Source: Liolophura sinensis (lineage: Eukaryota > Mollusca > Polyplacophora > Chitonida > Chitonidae). Taken from it: DNA of 64,000 bases. The stretch is from positions 29,724,628-29,788,627 of the forward strand of contig NC_088305.1 of the NCBI RefSeq assembly GCF_032854445.1, in the 5' to 3' direction. Position 1 is the stretch's first letter; every line of letters begins with the position of its first letter. The notes under the pieces are model-generated. The model did no database searches, was not told the origin of the DNA, and was given only the letters and a program-made list of their open reading frames with translations. This document shows positions 32,445 through 42,464 of the stretch, piece after piece. A program made the translations under genes and the position numbers.

Positions 32445-33220
32445 ATAACGCTGTATGTATAATGCAAATTTTTTCGCTTATGCGATAGTGGTCGGATTTA
32501 ATGATGGCGGTTATCGGAGTGACCTGGAAAAAAGTCTTTTGGCAAGTTACTGACAAACATTAACCACATCTGACGTAAAGATAAGTATAGCATAATGGAC
32601 GAAGAGCAGTGGTTTCCAACGACGAGAGTCGTCGACGGCCGATTGTCACCAAGGTCCACACATGCAGAGACAGCTGGGGAATCGCTGACTGACCTGTCCA
32701 GTTCTAAGGTTGGTTTAGTGTATGGTTTTAATGGACGAAGTTAGCATTCAAACCATAAATTCAATGTAAAAGATAGAGATTTAAGAAGTAAGTGAAGGTC
32801 TCTAAAGAGCTTTGTGTTAAAGGTTACATAGAAGACAGGGAGGGCATATGACAAGTGAGACAGACGCAATCTAATTCGAAGTATTAGGAAGTTGTGGGAG
32901 CAGCCTCTGTGGGTGTTTGTTGTCGCCCATGGCCCGGAACTCTCTAATGATCCGGGTAAATCTAATAGATTTCACCCACACATTCAAAACAGAAAACCAG
33001 CGTGTAGAGCGAGACAATGAGACAATTTGATTGACATAAAACAAGACATCAAATGAGACGTTGTCGTCTCCACATGGTTCTCGTTTGCACATGGAGTGTA
33101 TATTTTAAAGAAAATGACTATGACTTTGTTCGGCAACACTGAAGGCCTCTTTGTGTTGAAAACAACGTGCAAAATGTTAGTTGGATTTTGAATAGCACAA
33201 AATAAATATAGGCCTTTACA
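32445..33220. other. Non-coding stretch, no clear feature
   Basis: Nothing interpretable was seen. Frames on the minus strand (32871-33172) have no recognised motif. Confidence 0.3.
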
Positions 33221-33224
33221 AAAA

Positions 33225-33492
33225 TTACAGCATATAGAGTAAAATCAGGCGACAGTTTGATGGTTGGAAAACGGTCATACGTAAACCGTGAAATCTGGCG
33301 TCATATCAATTTACCTCAGTCAGGATTTTATTCTAACACTTCAGCTAAATGCTTGAAATGTAGCAACTTAGACTCCCCCTAGCCCCATGGTTTAAGCAAA
33401 ATTCTTGAAAAATGCAGGTTTAAATTGCAACTTACCAGACGACTGATCTAGAATTACTCAAAATTCTGTGTTATCACCAGATTCGATAAACA
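33225..33492 (+). repeat. Dispersed repeat F, near full length
   Basis: Order seen: TTACAGCATATAGAGTAAAA, CAGGCGACAGTTTGATGG, CGGTCATACGTAAACCGTGA, ACCTCAGTCAGGATTTTATT, CCATGGTTTAAGCAAAATTC, CAACTTACCAGACGACTGAT, CTAGAATTACTCAAAATTCT. This order defines the roughly 265-bp family. No A tail, protein or obvious terminal inverted repeats. Confidence 0.7.
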
Positions 33493-33589
33493 ATCACATG
33501 GAAACAATGCTATTTGACTTCTACTCTTCCAGCAGAACCCTGATTTAAAACCAGTGTGCTAGTTAGCAATGGGCACTTTGGCGGCATGG

Positions 33590-33706
33590 ACTCGCCCTAC
33601 CACACAGCATACATGTATGCACGGACACCTAATGACTCCTCGTTGTTACATGAATGAAAAATTGCTCAGTGCCACGTTAAGCCCCAAGCATACATATATC
33701 ATTCTT
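33590..33706 (+). mobile_element. SINE-B 3' fragment
   Basis: CACGGACACCTAATGACTCC, TCGTTGTTACATGAATGAAA, AATTGCTCAGTGCCACGTTA and AGCCCCAAGCATACATATAT follow the 3' third of SINE-B at 41512-41877; the (CACT)n tail is degraded. Confidence 0.65.
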
Positions 33707-33714
33707 GCCTGGAG

Positions 33715-33870
33715 CATCGTTAGGCAACTAACGAAGAGCAATTTTGCATGTTTAAATTAGGCAACGTTGACGTCACAAATCTTTTCAACGACTTATCCTC
33801 AAATCCTTCATTCATCAGATTTCCAAAAGGTCTTAGTGACAGGACACAAACTATAGGTCCATCATATCTC
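33715..33870 (+). repeat. Dispersed repeat Q, copy 1
   Basis: GTTAGGCAACTAACGAAGAG, TTAAATTAGGCAACGTTGAC, GTCACAAATCTTTTCAACG and CAGATTTCCAAAAGGTCTTA are shared in order with 37880-38010 and partly with 42335-42460. Confidence 0.45.
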
Positions 33871-33904
33871 TTAAACGAACACTTGTTTATTACGACATAG
33901 AACT

Positions 33905-34004
33905 CCATGCATATATACATACATACATACACACGTACCTACCTACCTACCTACCTACCTACCTACCTACCTACCTACATACCTACATACATACATACAT
34001 ACTG
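33905..34004. repeat. (ACAT)n / (ACCT)n microsatellite
   Basis: A run of ACAT units passes into about 11 ACCT units and back to ACAT. Open frames across it are artefacts. Confidence 0.92.
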
Positions 34005-34189
34005 TACAATAAAATAACCTCCTGTGCGAAGCTGGCTGATCAGAGACCGGATGTTCTCAGAGCACACCACCCTTACTTCTTTCGTTAGAATGATAAGGTT
34101 TGTAGTCAATTACGAGGTCCAGCATAGGCGTCCGTGGGCTTAAGAGAAAGCAGATTACCAGCAGTCGTGCTGATAATGATCCCCCTATT

Positions 34190-34530
34190 GTCACAATCAC
34201 CCTATAGTCATAATTAGGCGTCAAAACAGACATTCATATATTAGCTGTCAATAATCGCATGGCCAGTTGCCCAAAAGACGTTAAACACCAACCATCAAAG
34301 TACTAAGAAAGTTTATAATGTACGAAATTAAGACGGTTTCAGGCAAAAAGAAGCAGTCAACAGGTTTCAATGATGTTGGAAAGGCGCAAGGAATGTTCTA
34401 AGCGAATGAATGAAATTACTGTCTAAATCGTGTACCATGCCAGTTTATAAGATATCAATAATAAACTATGTTTCACGTGTGCTTTGATTCAAACTATTCA
34501 TATATCCTATGTGGCGATTGTACAACACGA
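34190..34530 (+). repeat. Dispersed repeat P, copy 2
   Basis: GCTGTCAATAATCGCATGGC, CAAAAGACGTTAAACACCAA, AAAGTACTAAGAAAGTTTA, AAATCGTGTACCATGCCAG, TTATAAGATATCAATAATAA and GTGCTTTGATTCAAACTATT align in order with 4330-4570. Confidence 0.6.
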
Positions 34531-34534
34531 ATGT

Positions 34535-35335
34535 ACGTCTGGGGCGACAGGCCCCGACGGTGGGCCAATAGTATCACATTGTATAAAAACACATCTTGTG
34601 TGGGTTGTGATTTATCAATACGTGATTAATTCACCTGCATTACTGATCTGTCGCACAAGCTTTCATTTCCTGGCATTACAGTAGCAGGTCTGTCTGGATC
34701 AGAATTTCATTTATTACAAGCGTGTATTAAAATTATTTCTCATATTTTACGGGTGGCTGTTTGATTTATCTATGTCTCGGAGAGAAGAAATTTATTGATT
34801 TACCCCAAAAAGACATTATAAGCCATTTTACTATTTTTCATACAGCTTTTAAGGTGTGTGTACAGCTGAAATAAGAAAAGAAAAAAAAGGAAGGAAGAAC
34901 AAGTGTCAAAAAGCTTTTAGGAAATAGTTTTAACCTGATGCATTGTTCCATTTTTTTTTTTTAATTTTCCCTTTTTGTTTTTAGCTGCAAGTTTTGTCTA
35001 CCTGGAACAGCAAATGTTTTTTGTCATTATAATATTTTTAAACTGAGCAAAAAGCAGTTCGAGCCCTACTGTTGCCAAGGCCTCTGCGAAAAGAGGAATA
35101 TAAAAATGCCCTACCCAAAGCCGGGATTGATTTTGCCCCTCGTGTGGCTCATCGTTAGGGTTCATACATTTTAGTTCTATTCATATACGATACATGATCT
35201 TCACATATTTCACGGGAATAGTTTGGAGTGCAACCAGACAATGTCATGCAGAAAATGTACAAACCAAGTCGTTAGAAACCTTCACATTCCAGCGGAAGAT
35301 GATTGGCTGAGCGCCCGAATGTCATTTTCCGGAGA
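34535..35335. other. AT-rich non-coding stretch, no clear feature
   Basis: Apart from poly-T near 34953-34963, nothing interpretable was seen. Confidence 0.3.
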
Positions 35336-35339
35336 GACA

Positions 35340-35548
35340 GCGTTGATAATAATACCTGCGACCAACTGCCAACTATTACACTGTCGTCACTGATCTGGGG
35401 TCGGTTTTATGAAACATACTTAGTGGCAAGTAGTACTTAGGTACACTTCATATCTATGAAACATACGTTGTCATGGTAGGTAAGGACACACTTGGCTAAG
35501 TAAGCTTCATGAAACCGGCCACAGGTTTTACTCTCTACGGTATCGTTG
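35340..35548 (-). repeat. Dispersed repeat F head split by a MITE
   Basis: GACCAACTGCCAACTATTAC and ACTGTCGTCACTGATCTGG on the left, with AGGTTTTACTCTCTACGG on the right, form one complemented repeat F head. It is interrupted by the element at 35398-35520. Confidence 0.65.
35398..35520. mobile_element. MITE-like element with GGCCGGTTTCATGAA inverted ends
   Basis: The left end GGTCGGTTTTATGAAACATA and right end (complement) GGCCGGTTTCATGAAGCTTA are terminal inverted repeats about 15 bp long. The internal GTTGTCATGGTAGGTAAGG resembles 30875-30895 and 45168-45190. About 123 bp, non-coding. Confidence 0.7.
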
Positions 35549-35624
35549 GATGTCACATTCCAGTATATATTGCTATATGTTTCATAGTACTAATCGGTTT
35601 CACATTTACCGTATTTTGCGTAGA

Positions 35625-35742
35625 CGTATGGTCATGGGTTCCCCACAAGCTCTGCCCGGATTCCTCCCACTACAACGCTGGCTGCCGTTGTGTAAGGTGA
35701 AATATTTCTATCGATATGGCGTAAAACACAAATCAAATAAAA
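35625..35742 (+). mobile_element. SINE-A 3' fragment
   Basis: GTATGGTCATGGGTTCCCCA, AGCTCTGCCCGGATTCCTCC, ACTACAACGCTGGCTGCCGT, then GGCGTAAAACACAAATCAAA and an A-rich tail. No head. Confidence 0.75.
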
Positions 35743-35744
35743 AA

Positions 35745-37005
35745 GTAAGTAAACTTACCGTCTTTTCCATTAATCAGATGGCTTACTTGTGTATAAATAT
35801 GCTTCCGCATCTGTATTATTTAATTTATAAATGTATGTAAAGACACGTTCACACGACGCGATCGGTCCAATTCAACAAGTCGGGTGGAAATATGACGTGT
35901 GCTGTTTTATGCTATTGTAGCATTCCACAGATGGCATTGTCTATATGCGGCTTATCAAAATGAACGTCCTCGTTCCGCTTGTCGAATTTGGCAGATCGTA
36001 TCGTATGAACTCGGTTCTGAACTAAAATAATGTCGTTTCGGGAAATGTATCGTATAAAATGGACCAGCTGTTGTTCTTTTATTATTCTTACAGAAACATT
36101 AGAGGTAATTTCTACATTCACGTTAAGTATGCTGTGCATAACGAATCATCATGTGTGCTGCAGATCCGATGTGGACGTGGATAGCTATACCCGACAGCTG
36201 ATACTCTAGCGATTGACCTTTTCATCAGGACGGGGTCCGAGAGTTTGACATTACGATATCTTGTTCATACAATCCCTAGCTAAGCAAAACTCCATGATGG
36301 AGTTCTCTTCCATCATGAGACAGCTGCTAAGGGAGATATTTGAAGGAAATCTCTGTGATCGTTCATTAGCACTCACACGCATACATGTAAGCACAAGAAT
36401 TGGTAGAGGTTGTACTTACCATCAGAAGGTTGATGAAAATAGATTTAGTCCCTGTTTTTAAGAAACTTACACATTTGTCCCATGTTTTCAAGGTGTACAA
36501 CTCCCGAATCTAAGAAGTTATTTGCATTAGACGGTTTTGTTGCGAAAATCGCCACAAACCGAAAGGCCACATTTGATTTGATTTAATGCTTTTATTTAAA
36601 CTGATGATCTGATGTCCATAAATCGAATTGCGGAGTGATTTTTTCCGCGCAATGACCAATCGGGTCCAAGCCGGACTGACCCTTGTCCTCCTTTATAATA
36701 CAAAAGTATCACATTAACAGCTTGACCACCAATCGCCATCACAAAGGTATATGGATGAACAATAGACTACACAAATTTGAGCCGAAGTACTACAGGCGGG
36801 AAGCTATGGCTGCCGGTAGATTTGCTGTACAGCGTTACACAAAACCTCTGTTGACACAACAATTTTCAGCTGTTCATTGAAATTCGGTTAATGTTGTCTT
36901 TGCTGTTTTGGTTTTCATTATCTGTACAGAACCTTCACATTTTGCGTATTAGTGAACTGAAATATATATGCATGTATGTGTAGAATGTGTGTCTGAAAAT
37001 TATGG
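35745..37005. other. Non-coding stretch, no clear feature
   Basis: Small frames on both strands lack domains. Nothing interpretable was seen. Confidence 0.3.
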
Positions 37006-37009
37006 AGTT

Positions 37010-37278
37010 TATTTATTTATGCCAGTATTTTTAACACCATATTCAAGAATTTTTCACTTCCACGTGGTGTCCAGTCTTATGGGTGAAGGCTACCGCAGAG
37101 CCCTGGGTAAACCAACGACCTTTGGTTAGCCACTTACGAACTTTTTTGATCGCTTGTTGTCACATAGCCAGCAAAATAAGAATCTACAAATTCCCTGTCC
37201 AAGGCCAGTTTTGAACCTGCACTTCGTACCTGCTAGCAACTGAAAAACAAGCGTCTCTAACCACTGCATAACGTTCCG
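37010..37278 (-). mobile_element. SINE-D, near full length (minus)
   Basis: In complement, the head has TGCAGTGGTTAGAGACGC (A-box region) and GTGCAGGTTCAAAACTGG (B-box region). It is followed by CCTTGGACAGGGAATTTGTA, a body with GGTCGTTGGTTTACCCAGGG, and the tail AAATTCTTGAATATGGTGTT plus an A/T-rich end. The tail resembles the SINE-A tail, while the head and 5' body differ and match 18125-18300. Confidence 0.7.
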
Positions 37279-37279
37279 A

Positions 37280-37875
37280 AATTAAAGACATGACAACAAA
37301 ATATTGATCCTTTACACTAGAGAAAGATGAGACTTAATACCTTATATGGCGGGACCTTGTTTCATCCAGGAGGGAAACCTTGAACGTTAATTAACCCACA
37401 CGAGAGGTTTTTACACGTCTTCCTTCCCGTCGGGAATCTGACAGATCAGATTGCTATTGTCTAGAAGCTGATAGAATGACACAGCTAAACAACAGACCTG
37501 GGGATATTCATCATTCTGGTCACGTGATGTCTCTGGCCATACGCATAATACAATTGATATTTCAATTTCTCAACTGGATCTGTTTATTTGCATCCATTAT
37601 AGCCTTTAAGTACCGTATTGAATTTGTGCGGTTACAAACATTATTCAGTAATTATAGTAACTGAAGGTACACATTTACTAATTAGTAAATCTTTCCTGTT
37701 TATAAGTTTCGTCATTTTTAAAATATTTTGAAGGAAAACACATGATTATATCGAACTATAATTGAAGGAATCTTTGCCACTCTCTCTGTCTCTTTGTCTG
37801 TTCTATGGTTTTCGCCCCAACTGTTCGTCCGATCAACTTCATCCTTGCCGGGTGTCCTTACTGAGGGTCTAATGG
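37280..37875. other. Non-coding stretch, no clear feature
   Basis: Apparently unique DNA; nothing interpretable. Confidence 0.3.
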
Positions 37876-37879
37876 AGTG

Positions 37880-38012
37880 CAGCACCAAGTATCGGAAAAA
37901 TGCATATTCAAATTAGGCAATGATAACGTCATAAATCTTCAACGTCCTGGATTTTGTATATAGACCTTACATCAGCCAGATCTCCAAAAGTGGCTTTTAG
38001 TAACCATTTCAG
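37880..38012 (+). repeat. Dispersed repeat Q, copy 2
   Basis: TTCAAATTAGGCAATGATAA, CGTCATAAATCTTCAACGTC, and CAGCCAGATCTCCAAAAGTG follow the order of 33755-33835. Confidence 0.45.
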
Positions 38013-38034
38013 TAGGCTGAGGGGTGTGTATATA

Positions 38035-38165
38035 ATATAATTAAAGACGTGCAGCACAGAGAGTAAAACCACAGCAGCGACGACAATGTGATAGCTGACA
38101 AATACCACTGAAATACGACCTCTCGTCAGTTTACCTGTCAAGGTTTTAGTCTAAAAAACCTACAT
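38035..38165 (+). repeat. Dispersed repeat F, 5' half
   Basis: AAAGACGTGCAGCACAGAGA, GTAAAACCACAGCAGCGACG, GACAATGTGATAGCTGACAA, CGACCTCTCGTCAGTTTACC and AAGGTTTTAGTCTAAAA follow the family order. Confidence 0.7.
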
Positions 38166-38169
38166 TCTT

Positions 38170-39180
38170 CAGATCTTCAAAGGACTTAGTAACATCAAAG
38201 CAGTTTCTCAAAACAAATAGTTTCAATGGGCACTGCATTAGTCTGATAACTTTCCACGCTTAAAGGAGTCCAAGGAGCAACAGTTGAGAAGTCAATGGGA
38301 TATTAACACCCGAGATGTACCTTTTAGCGAATCATCCAAGCAAACAGTTCTCTCTCTGCCAATGACATGTAAGATTTCCCACCTCGAGACTTGTGTACAA
38401 GACAGTTATGGACGTTCGAAAATACTGTGTTGTCACGCACGATTCAGTCTGGTCTCGCGTTACAGGGCATCCAAACCACTTCAGTAACAGAACTGCCAGG
38501 AAGTAAAAATGCAAAAACAACAAATAGGTTTTCAATACGAGTATTTCATTGCACTTCCATTGCCTTGTCACTTTGTATATGCTCTCAAATGCCTTCCTGT
38601 TCCAAATTATAAGCTAGATGATGTGTGGAAATTACTTATTCCTTCAAAAATTCAAATGTGGGTGTGTTTAATTTTTTAATGGCGTCGCTGCCAGATTGCC
38701 CCCTGTATGAATCCCATGTAACGCTTATTTCGTAGATAGAATGAGACGATCCCCCCCCCCCCCCCTAAGCTACACTGGCAACGCAATCAGCTAAGTACAT
38801 AGACAGATATTTTTAGTGAAACAAGGATTGGAATAACGCCCATTCTTCATGCTCTTAAGGCTGCTTAGTTTTTCTTAATTAGATTGTATCACATCCCGTG
38901 TGACGTTTTTGACAAAGTGTTGACGTTTTGTCATTACAAGACAAAAGTGTCTAATCAGCGGATGGAAAAAGAACGAATAATGCGGTATCGCTGTGATGTG
39001 CCGTCTGTCGTGATATATATGTTAGGAAGCTGTTGTATATTGTTATATAGAGCCTGATGTGGTTCATGGGAAGGGAGCTCGACTCCAAACCATGGGGCAC
39101 GTGAGGGAAGTTGATTCATCCTCTCTCACCTTTCGTGGAATTTGCGAGTAAAATGACCAAAAAGCGTCCGCGAAAGTAAG
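38170..39180. other. Non-coding stretch with one poly-C run
   Basis: A run of about 14 C bases lies at 38751-38764. Nothing else interpretable was seen. Confidence 0.35.
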
Positions 39181-39184
39181 TCAG

Positions 39185-39300
39185 TAACTTGCCAATGGTC
39201 GTTGGTTTATGCCGAGCACTGCGGCTCCCTCAATAAATGAAAATGACCGCCATCCTATTACTGAAAAAGTCCTGGGTATCGTTTTAATTGCACATTTGTT
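39185..39300 (+). mobile_element. Degenerate SINE 3' fragment
   Basis: TTGCCAATGGTCGTTGGTTT, then ACTGCGGCTCCCTC and GACCGCCATCCTATTACTGA follow the order of the SINE-A/D body; the tail is highly diverged. Confidence 0.4.
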
Positions 39301-39389
39301 TTCCCCTAAGTGATTGATTGAGCTTTTCTCGAAATGATTACTTTATTGGCCAACTGAGTGGATACATTCATTTATCTACAACTGCATGG

Positions 39390-39582
39390 CTGACTGACTG
39401 ACTGACTGACTGACTGACTGACTGACTGACTGACTGACTGACTGACTGACTGACTGACTGACTGACTGACTGACTGACTGACTGACTGACTGACTGACTG
39501 ACTGACTGACTGACTGACTGACTGACTGACTGACTGACTGACTGACTGACTGACTGACTGACTGACTGACTGACTGACTGAC
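39390..39582. repeat. (CTGA)n microsatellite, ~48 uninterrupted units
   Basis: 193 bp of perfect tetranucleotide repeat. The minus-strand frame reading Ser-Val-Ser-Gln repeats is an artefact. Such perfect length suggests recent expansion and high polymorphism. Confidence 0.98.
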
Positions 39583-39914
39583 GTCCAGTTCCATCGTCAT
39601 TCTGCTAACGGTGAATGAACAGACTTATGTCCGGATGCTTATTAAAGTAACTCGTTAGTGGAATAATCGACGGTAAATGTCACAGAATGATGTTGAAAAT
39701 GGCATCCAAACAACGCCCAGTGAAGCGGAGAAAGCCGTGTGGTTAATATGTGTGCAGATGTCATTATTGAACTACAGAGCAGGCTATTGGATGTAGAAGT
39801 TCATGGATGCACACATTTGAAACTTGAATCTGATGTGGTCGGTTTGAGGAGAGACGAGGTGGGTGGGCGGATCTGATAGGGATGCAGAGAAATGCTTTAC
39901 AATACAGATGGATC

Positions 39915-41500
39915 CCTCGAAACAAACCTTACGTTTATTGGACAGATAGAGATCAGCCTTTAAAACATAAAGCGGCCTTAGGATGTTATCTTCCCTTATA
40001 CTTTCACTTTCACTTGTACGACGGCGGCCATCATTATCCTTGTGGTATTGTACAATACTTCAAAACCCTACGTTTATTGGACAGATAGAGATCAGCCTTT
40101 AAAACATAAAATGGCTTTGGGATGCTAACTTCCCTTATACTTTCACTTGTACGACGGCGGCCAACATTATCCTTGTGATATTGTACAATACTTCAAAACC
40201 CTACGTTTACTGGACAGATAGAGATCAGCCTTTAAAAAATAAAATGGCTTTGGGATGATAACTTCCCTTATACTTTCACTTGTACGACGGCGGCCAGCAT
40301 TATCCTTATGGTATTGTACAATACTTCAAAACCCTACGTTTACTGGACAGATAGAGATCAGCCTTTAAAAAATAAAATGGCTTTGGGATGCTAACTTCCC
40401 TTATACTTTCACTTGTACGACGGCGGCCAACATTATCCTTGTGATATTGTACAATACTTCACAACCCTACGTTTATTGGACAGATAGAGATCAGCCTTTA
40501 AAACATAAAATGGCTTTGGGATGCTAACTTCCCTTATACTTTCACTTGTACGACGGCGGCCAGCATTATCCTCATGGTATTGTACAATACTTCACAACCC
40601 TACGTTTACTGGACAGATAGAGATCAGCCTTTAAAAAATAAAATGGCTTTGGGATGATAACTTCCCTTATACTTTCACTTGTACGATGGCGGCCAGCATT
40701 ATCCTCATGGTATTGTACAATACTTCACAACCCTACGTTTACTGGACAGATAGAGATCAGCCTTTAAAAAATAAAATGGTTTTGGGATGATAACTTCCCT
40801 TATACTTTCACTTGTACGACGGCGGCCAGCATTATCCTTGTGGTATTGTACAATACTTCACAACCCTACGTTTACTGGACAGATAGAGATCAGCCTTTAA
40901 AAAATAAAATGGCTTTGGGATGATAACTTCCCTTATACTTTCACTTGTACGACGGCGGCCAGCATTATCCTCATGGTATTGTACAATACTTCAAAACCCT
41001 ACGTTTACTGGACAGATAGATTTTTTTTTTTTTTTTGATTGGTGTTTTACGCCATACTCAAGAATATTTCACTTGCTGACAGACCTTCTCACGTACGGCC
41101 GGAGAGGAAGCCAGCATGAGCTGGACTTGAACTCACAGCGACCGCATTGGTGAGAGACTCCTGGGTCATTACGCTGCGCTAGCGCTTTAACCGACTGAGC
41201 CACGGAGGCCCCCGGACAGATAGAGATCAGCCTTTAAAACATAAAATGGCTTTGGGATGCTAACTTCCCTTATACTTTCACTTGTACGACGGCGGCCAGC
41301 ATTATCCTTGTGGTATTGTACAATACTTCACAACCCTACGTTTACTGGACAGATAGAGATCAGCCTTTAAAACATAAAATGGCTTTGGGATGCTAACTTC
41401 CCTTATACTTTCACTTGTACGACGGCGGCCAGCATTATCCTCATGGTATTGTACAATACTTCACAAACCTACGTTTATTGGAGAGATAGATCAGCCATTA
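39915..41500. repeat. 133-bp satellite array, about 10-11 units
   Basis: The anchor CTTGTACGACGGCGGCC starts at 40013, 40146, 40279, 40412, 40545, 40678 (with one change), 40811, 40944, 41281 and 41414; regular spacing is 133. The larger gap of 337 equals 133 plus a 204-bp SINE-A insertion. Unit variants CTTGTGGTATTG/CTCATGGTATTG and GGATGCTAAC/GGATGATAAC show mixed homogenisation. Part of each unit (TACGACGGCGGCCAGCATTA) matches the SINE-A body in reverse. Confidence 0.97.
41021..41213 (-). mobile_element. SINE-A inserted in the 133-bp satellite (minus)
   Basis: Poly-T, then TGATTGGTGTTTTACGCCAT, ACTCAAGAATATTTCACTTG, a shortened body, GGCCGGAGAGGAAGCCAGCA, TGAGCTGGACTTGAACTCAC and a tRNA-like head ending GAGCCACGGAGGCCCC. 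GGACAGATAGA at 41010-41020 and 41214-41224 is an 11-bp target-site duplication; removing one copy plus the SINE restores the 133-bp spacing. About 70 bp of the usual body (GGCCAGCATTATGG to CCATCCGCAGG) is missing. Confidence 0.96.
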
Positions 41501-41512
41501 AAACAAGATTGG

Positions 41513-41877
41513 ACCGGCCCGGATAGCACAGTTGGTAGAGCGTCCGCTTCGGGACCGGTAGATCCAGGATCAATCCTTGATCGAGTCACACCTAAGACTT
41601 TAAAAGAGGAAGTTGTAACTTCCTCGCTTGGCGTTCAGCATGAGGGGGATAGTGCAACGACTGGTTGACCCGTATCAGTATAATGGCTCGGGCGGGCGGC
41701 TTACTTGCCTTCGGTAAGTCGTCTCAGTGAAGCAGCACTAAATAAAAGAGCGGTGGAAATCCGTCCTGCAACAAGGAGGCACATTACAGATACATGCACC
41801 CTAATGATTCCTTCGTCGTCATATGACTGAAAAATTGTTGAGTACGACGTTAAACCCCAAGCACTCACTCACTCACT
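41513..41877 (+). mobile_element. SINE-B, full length, with target-site duplication
   Basis: The tRNA-like head is GGCCCGGATAGCACAGTTGG, with A-box TAGCACAGTTGGTAGAG and a degenerate B box in AGGATCAATCC. The body has CTTCCTCGCTTGGCGTTCAG, TTGACCCGTATCAGTATAAT and GTCGTCTCAGTGAAGCAGCA. The tail is TTGTTGAGTACGACGTTAAA, then (CACT)n. TAAAACAAGATTG, 13 bp, flanks both ends (about 41499-41511 and 41876-41890). The perfect duplicate suggests a fairly recent insertion. Confidence 0.95.
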
Positions 41878-42082
41878 AAAACAAGATTGTGTAGAGATGC
41901 TAATTTGCCTTGTGGTATTGTGCAATAATTCTCACGCTGTGCGAATAATTGTGTTGGAATTTAAGAAATACACAGATAACACCACGTCAAAGCAATACAG
42001 ACGATGAGTTTTTAAACACCTTAGGACCGATTTGGTTTACCGACAACAGTTCCACACAGGCGTTATCTAAGCACATCCATAA

Positions 42083-42250
42083 TCGATTTTATATTCATTT
42101 GATTAGTGTTATATAATCGCAGTTCGATAAATGTGTGGAGGAGCAAATCCTTCAAAGTAACAACACCTGGATTCGAACAAGCGACGGTTCAAGGGTCTGT
42201 TAGTTGCTGCGAGCCAGTGATTTAAGCATCTCAGGGACTGAAGGAGTCTG
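42083..42250 (-). mobile_element. Degenerate SINE relic (minus)
   Basis: A tail-like TCATTTGATTAGTGTTATAT is followed by TGTGTGGAGGAGCAAATCC and TGGATTCGAACAAGCGACG, which resembles a complemented B-box region. Highly diverged. Confidence 0.35.
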
Positions 42251-42334
42251 TGTGTCTGTTTCTGTATGCCTATCCGTAAGTTTCTCAAACGGCTGTCCGT
42301 GCCATTCATTTCATGATTGTTGTGCGTAACACTA

Positions 42335-42460
42335 AGCAAATAACGAAGAGCAGTGTTGTGTAAGCAAATGAGGAAATGATGACGTCACAATGACGGACAC
42401 AAACCATATAGCCATCGAATCTAGCTCCAAAATGACTTTTATGACGGAGATCAGGTTTCT
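42335..42460 (+). repeat. Dispersed repeat Q, copy 3 (partial)
   Basis: GCAAATAACGAAGAGCAGTG, GAAATGATGACGTCACAATG and TAGCTCCAAAATGACTTTTA align loosely with 33718-33830. Confidence 0.35.
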
Positions 42461-42464
42461 TTTT

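Noticed and set aside
39376-39600. Minus-strand Ser-Gln-Val repeat protein
   Set aside because: It is the translation of a (CTGA)n microsatellite.
41513-41590. Functional tRNA gene
   Set aside because: The tRNA-like sequence is the head of a SINE with body, (CACT)n tail and target-site duplication; no acceptor stem can be formed. The same applies to heads at 10200, 18140, 22170, 51788, 57139, 60850 and 62462.
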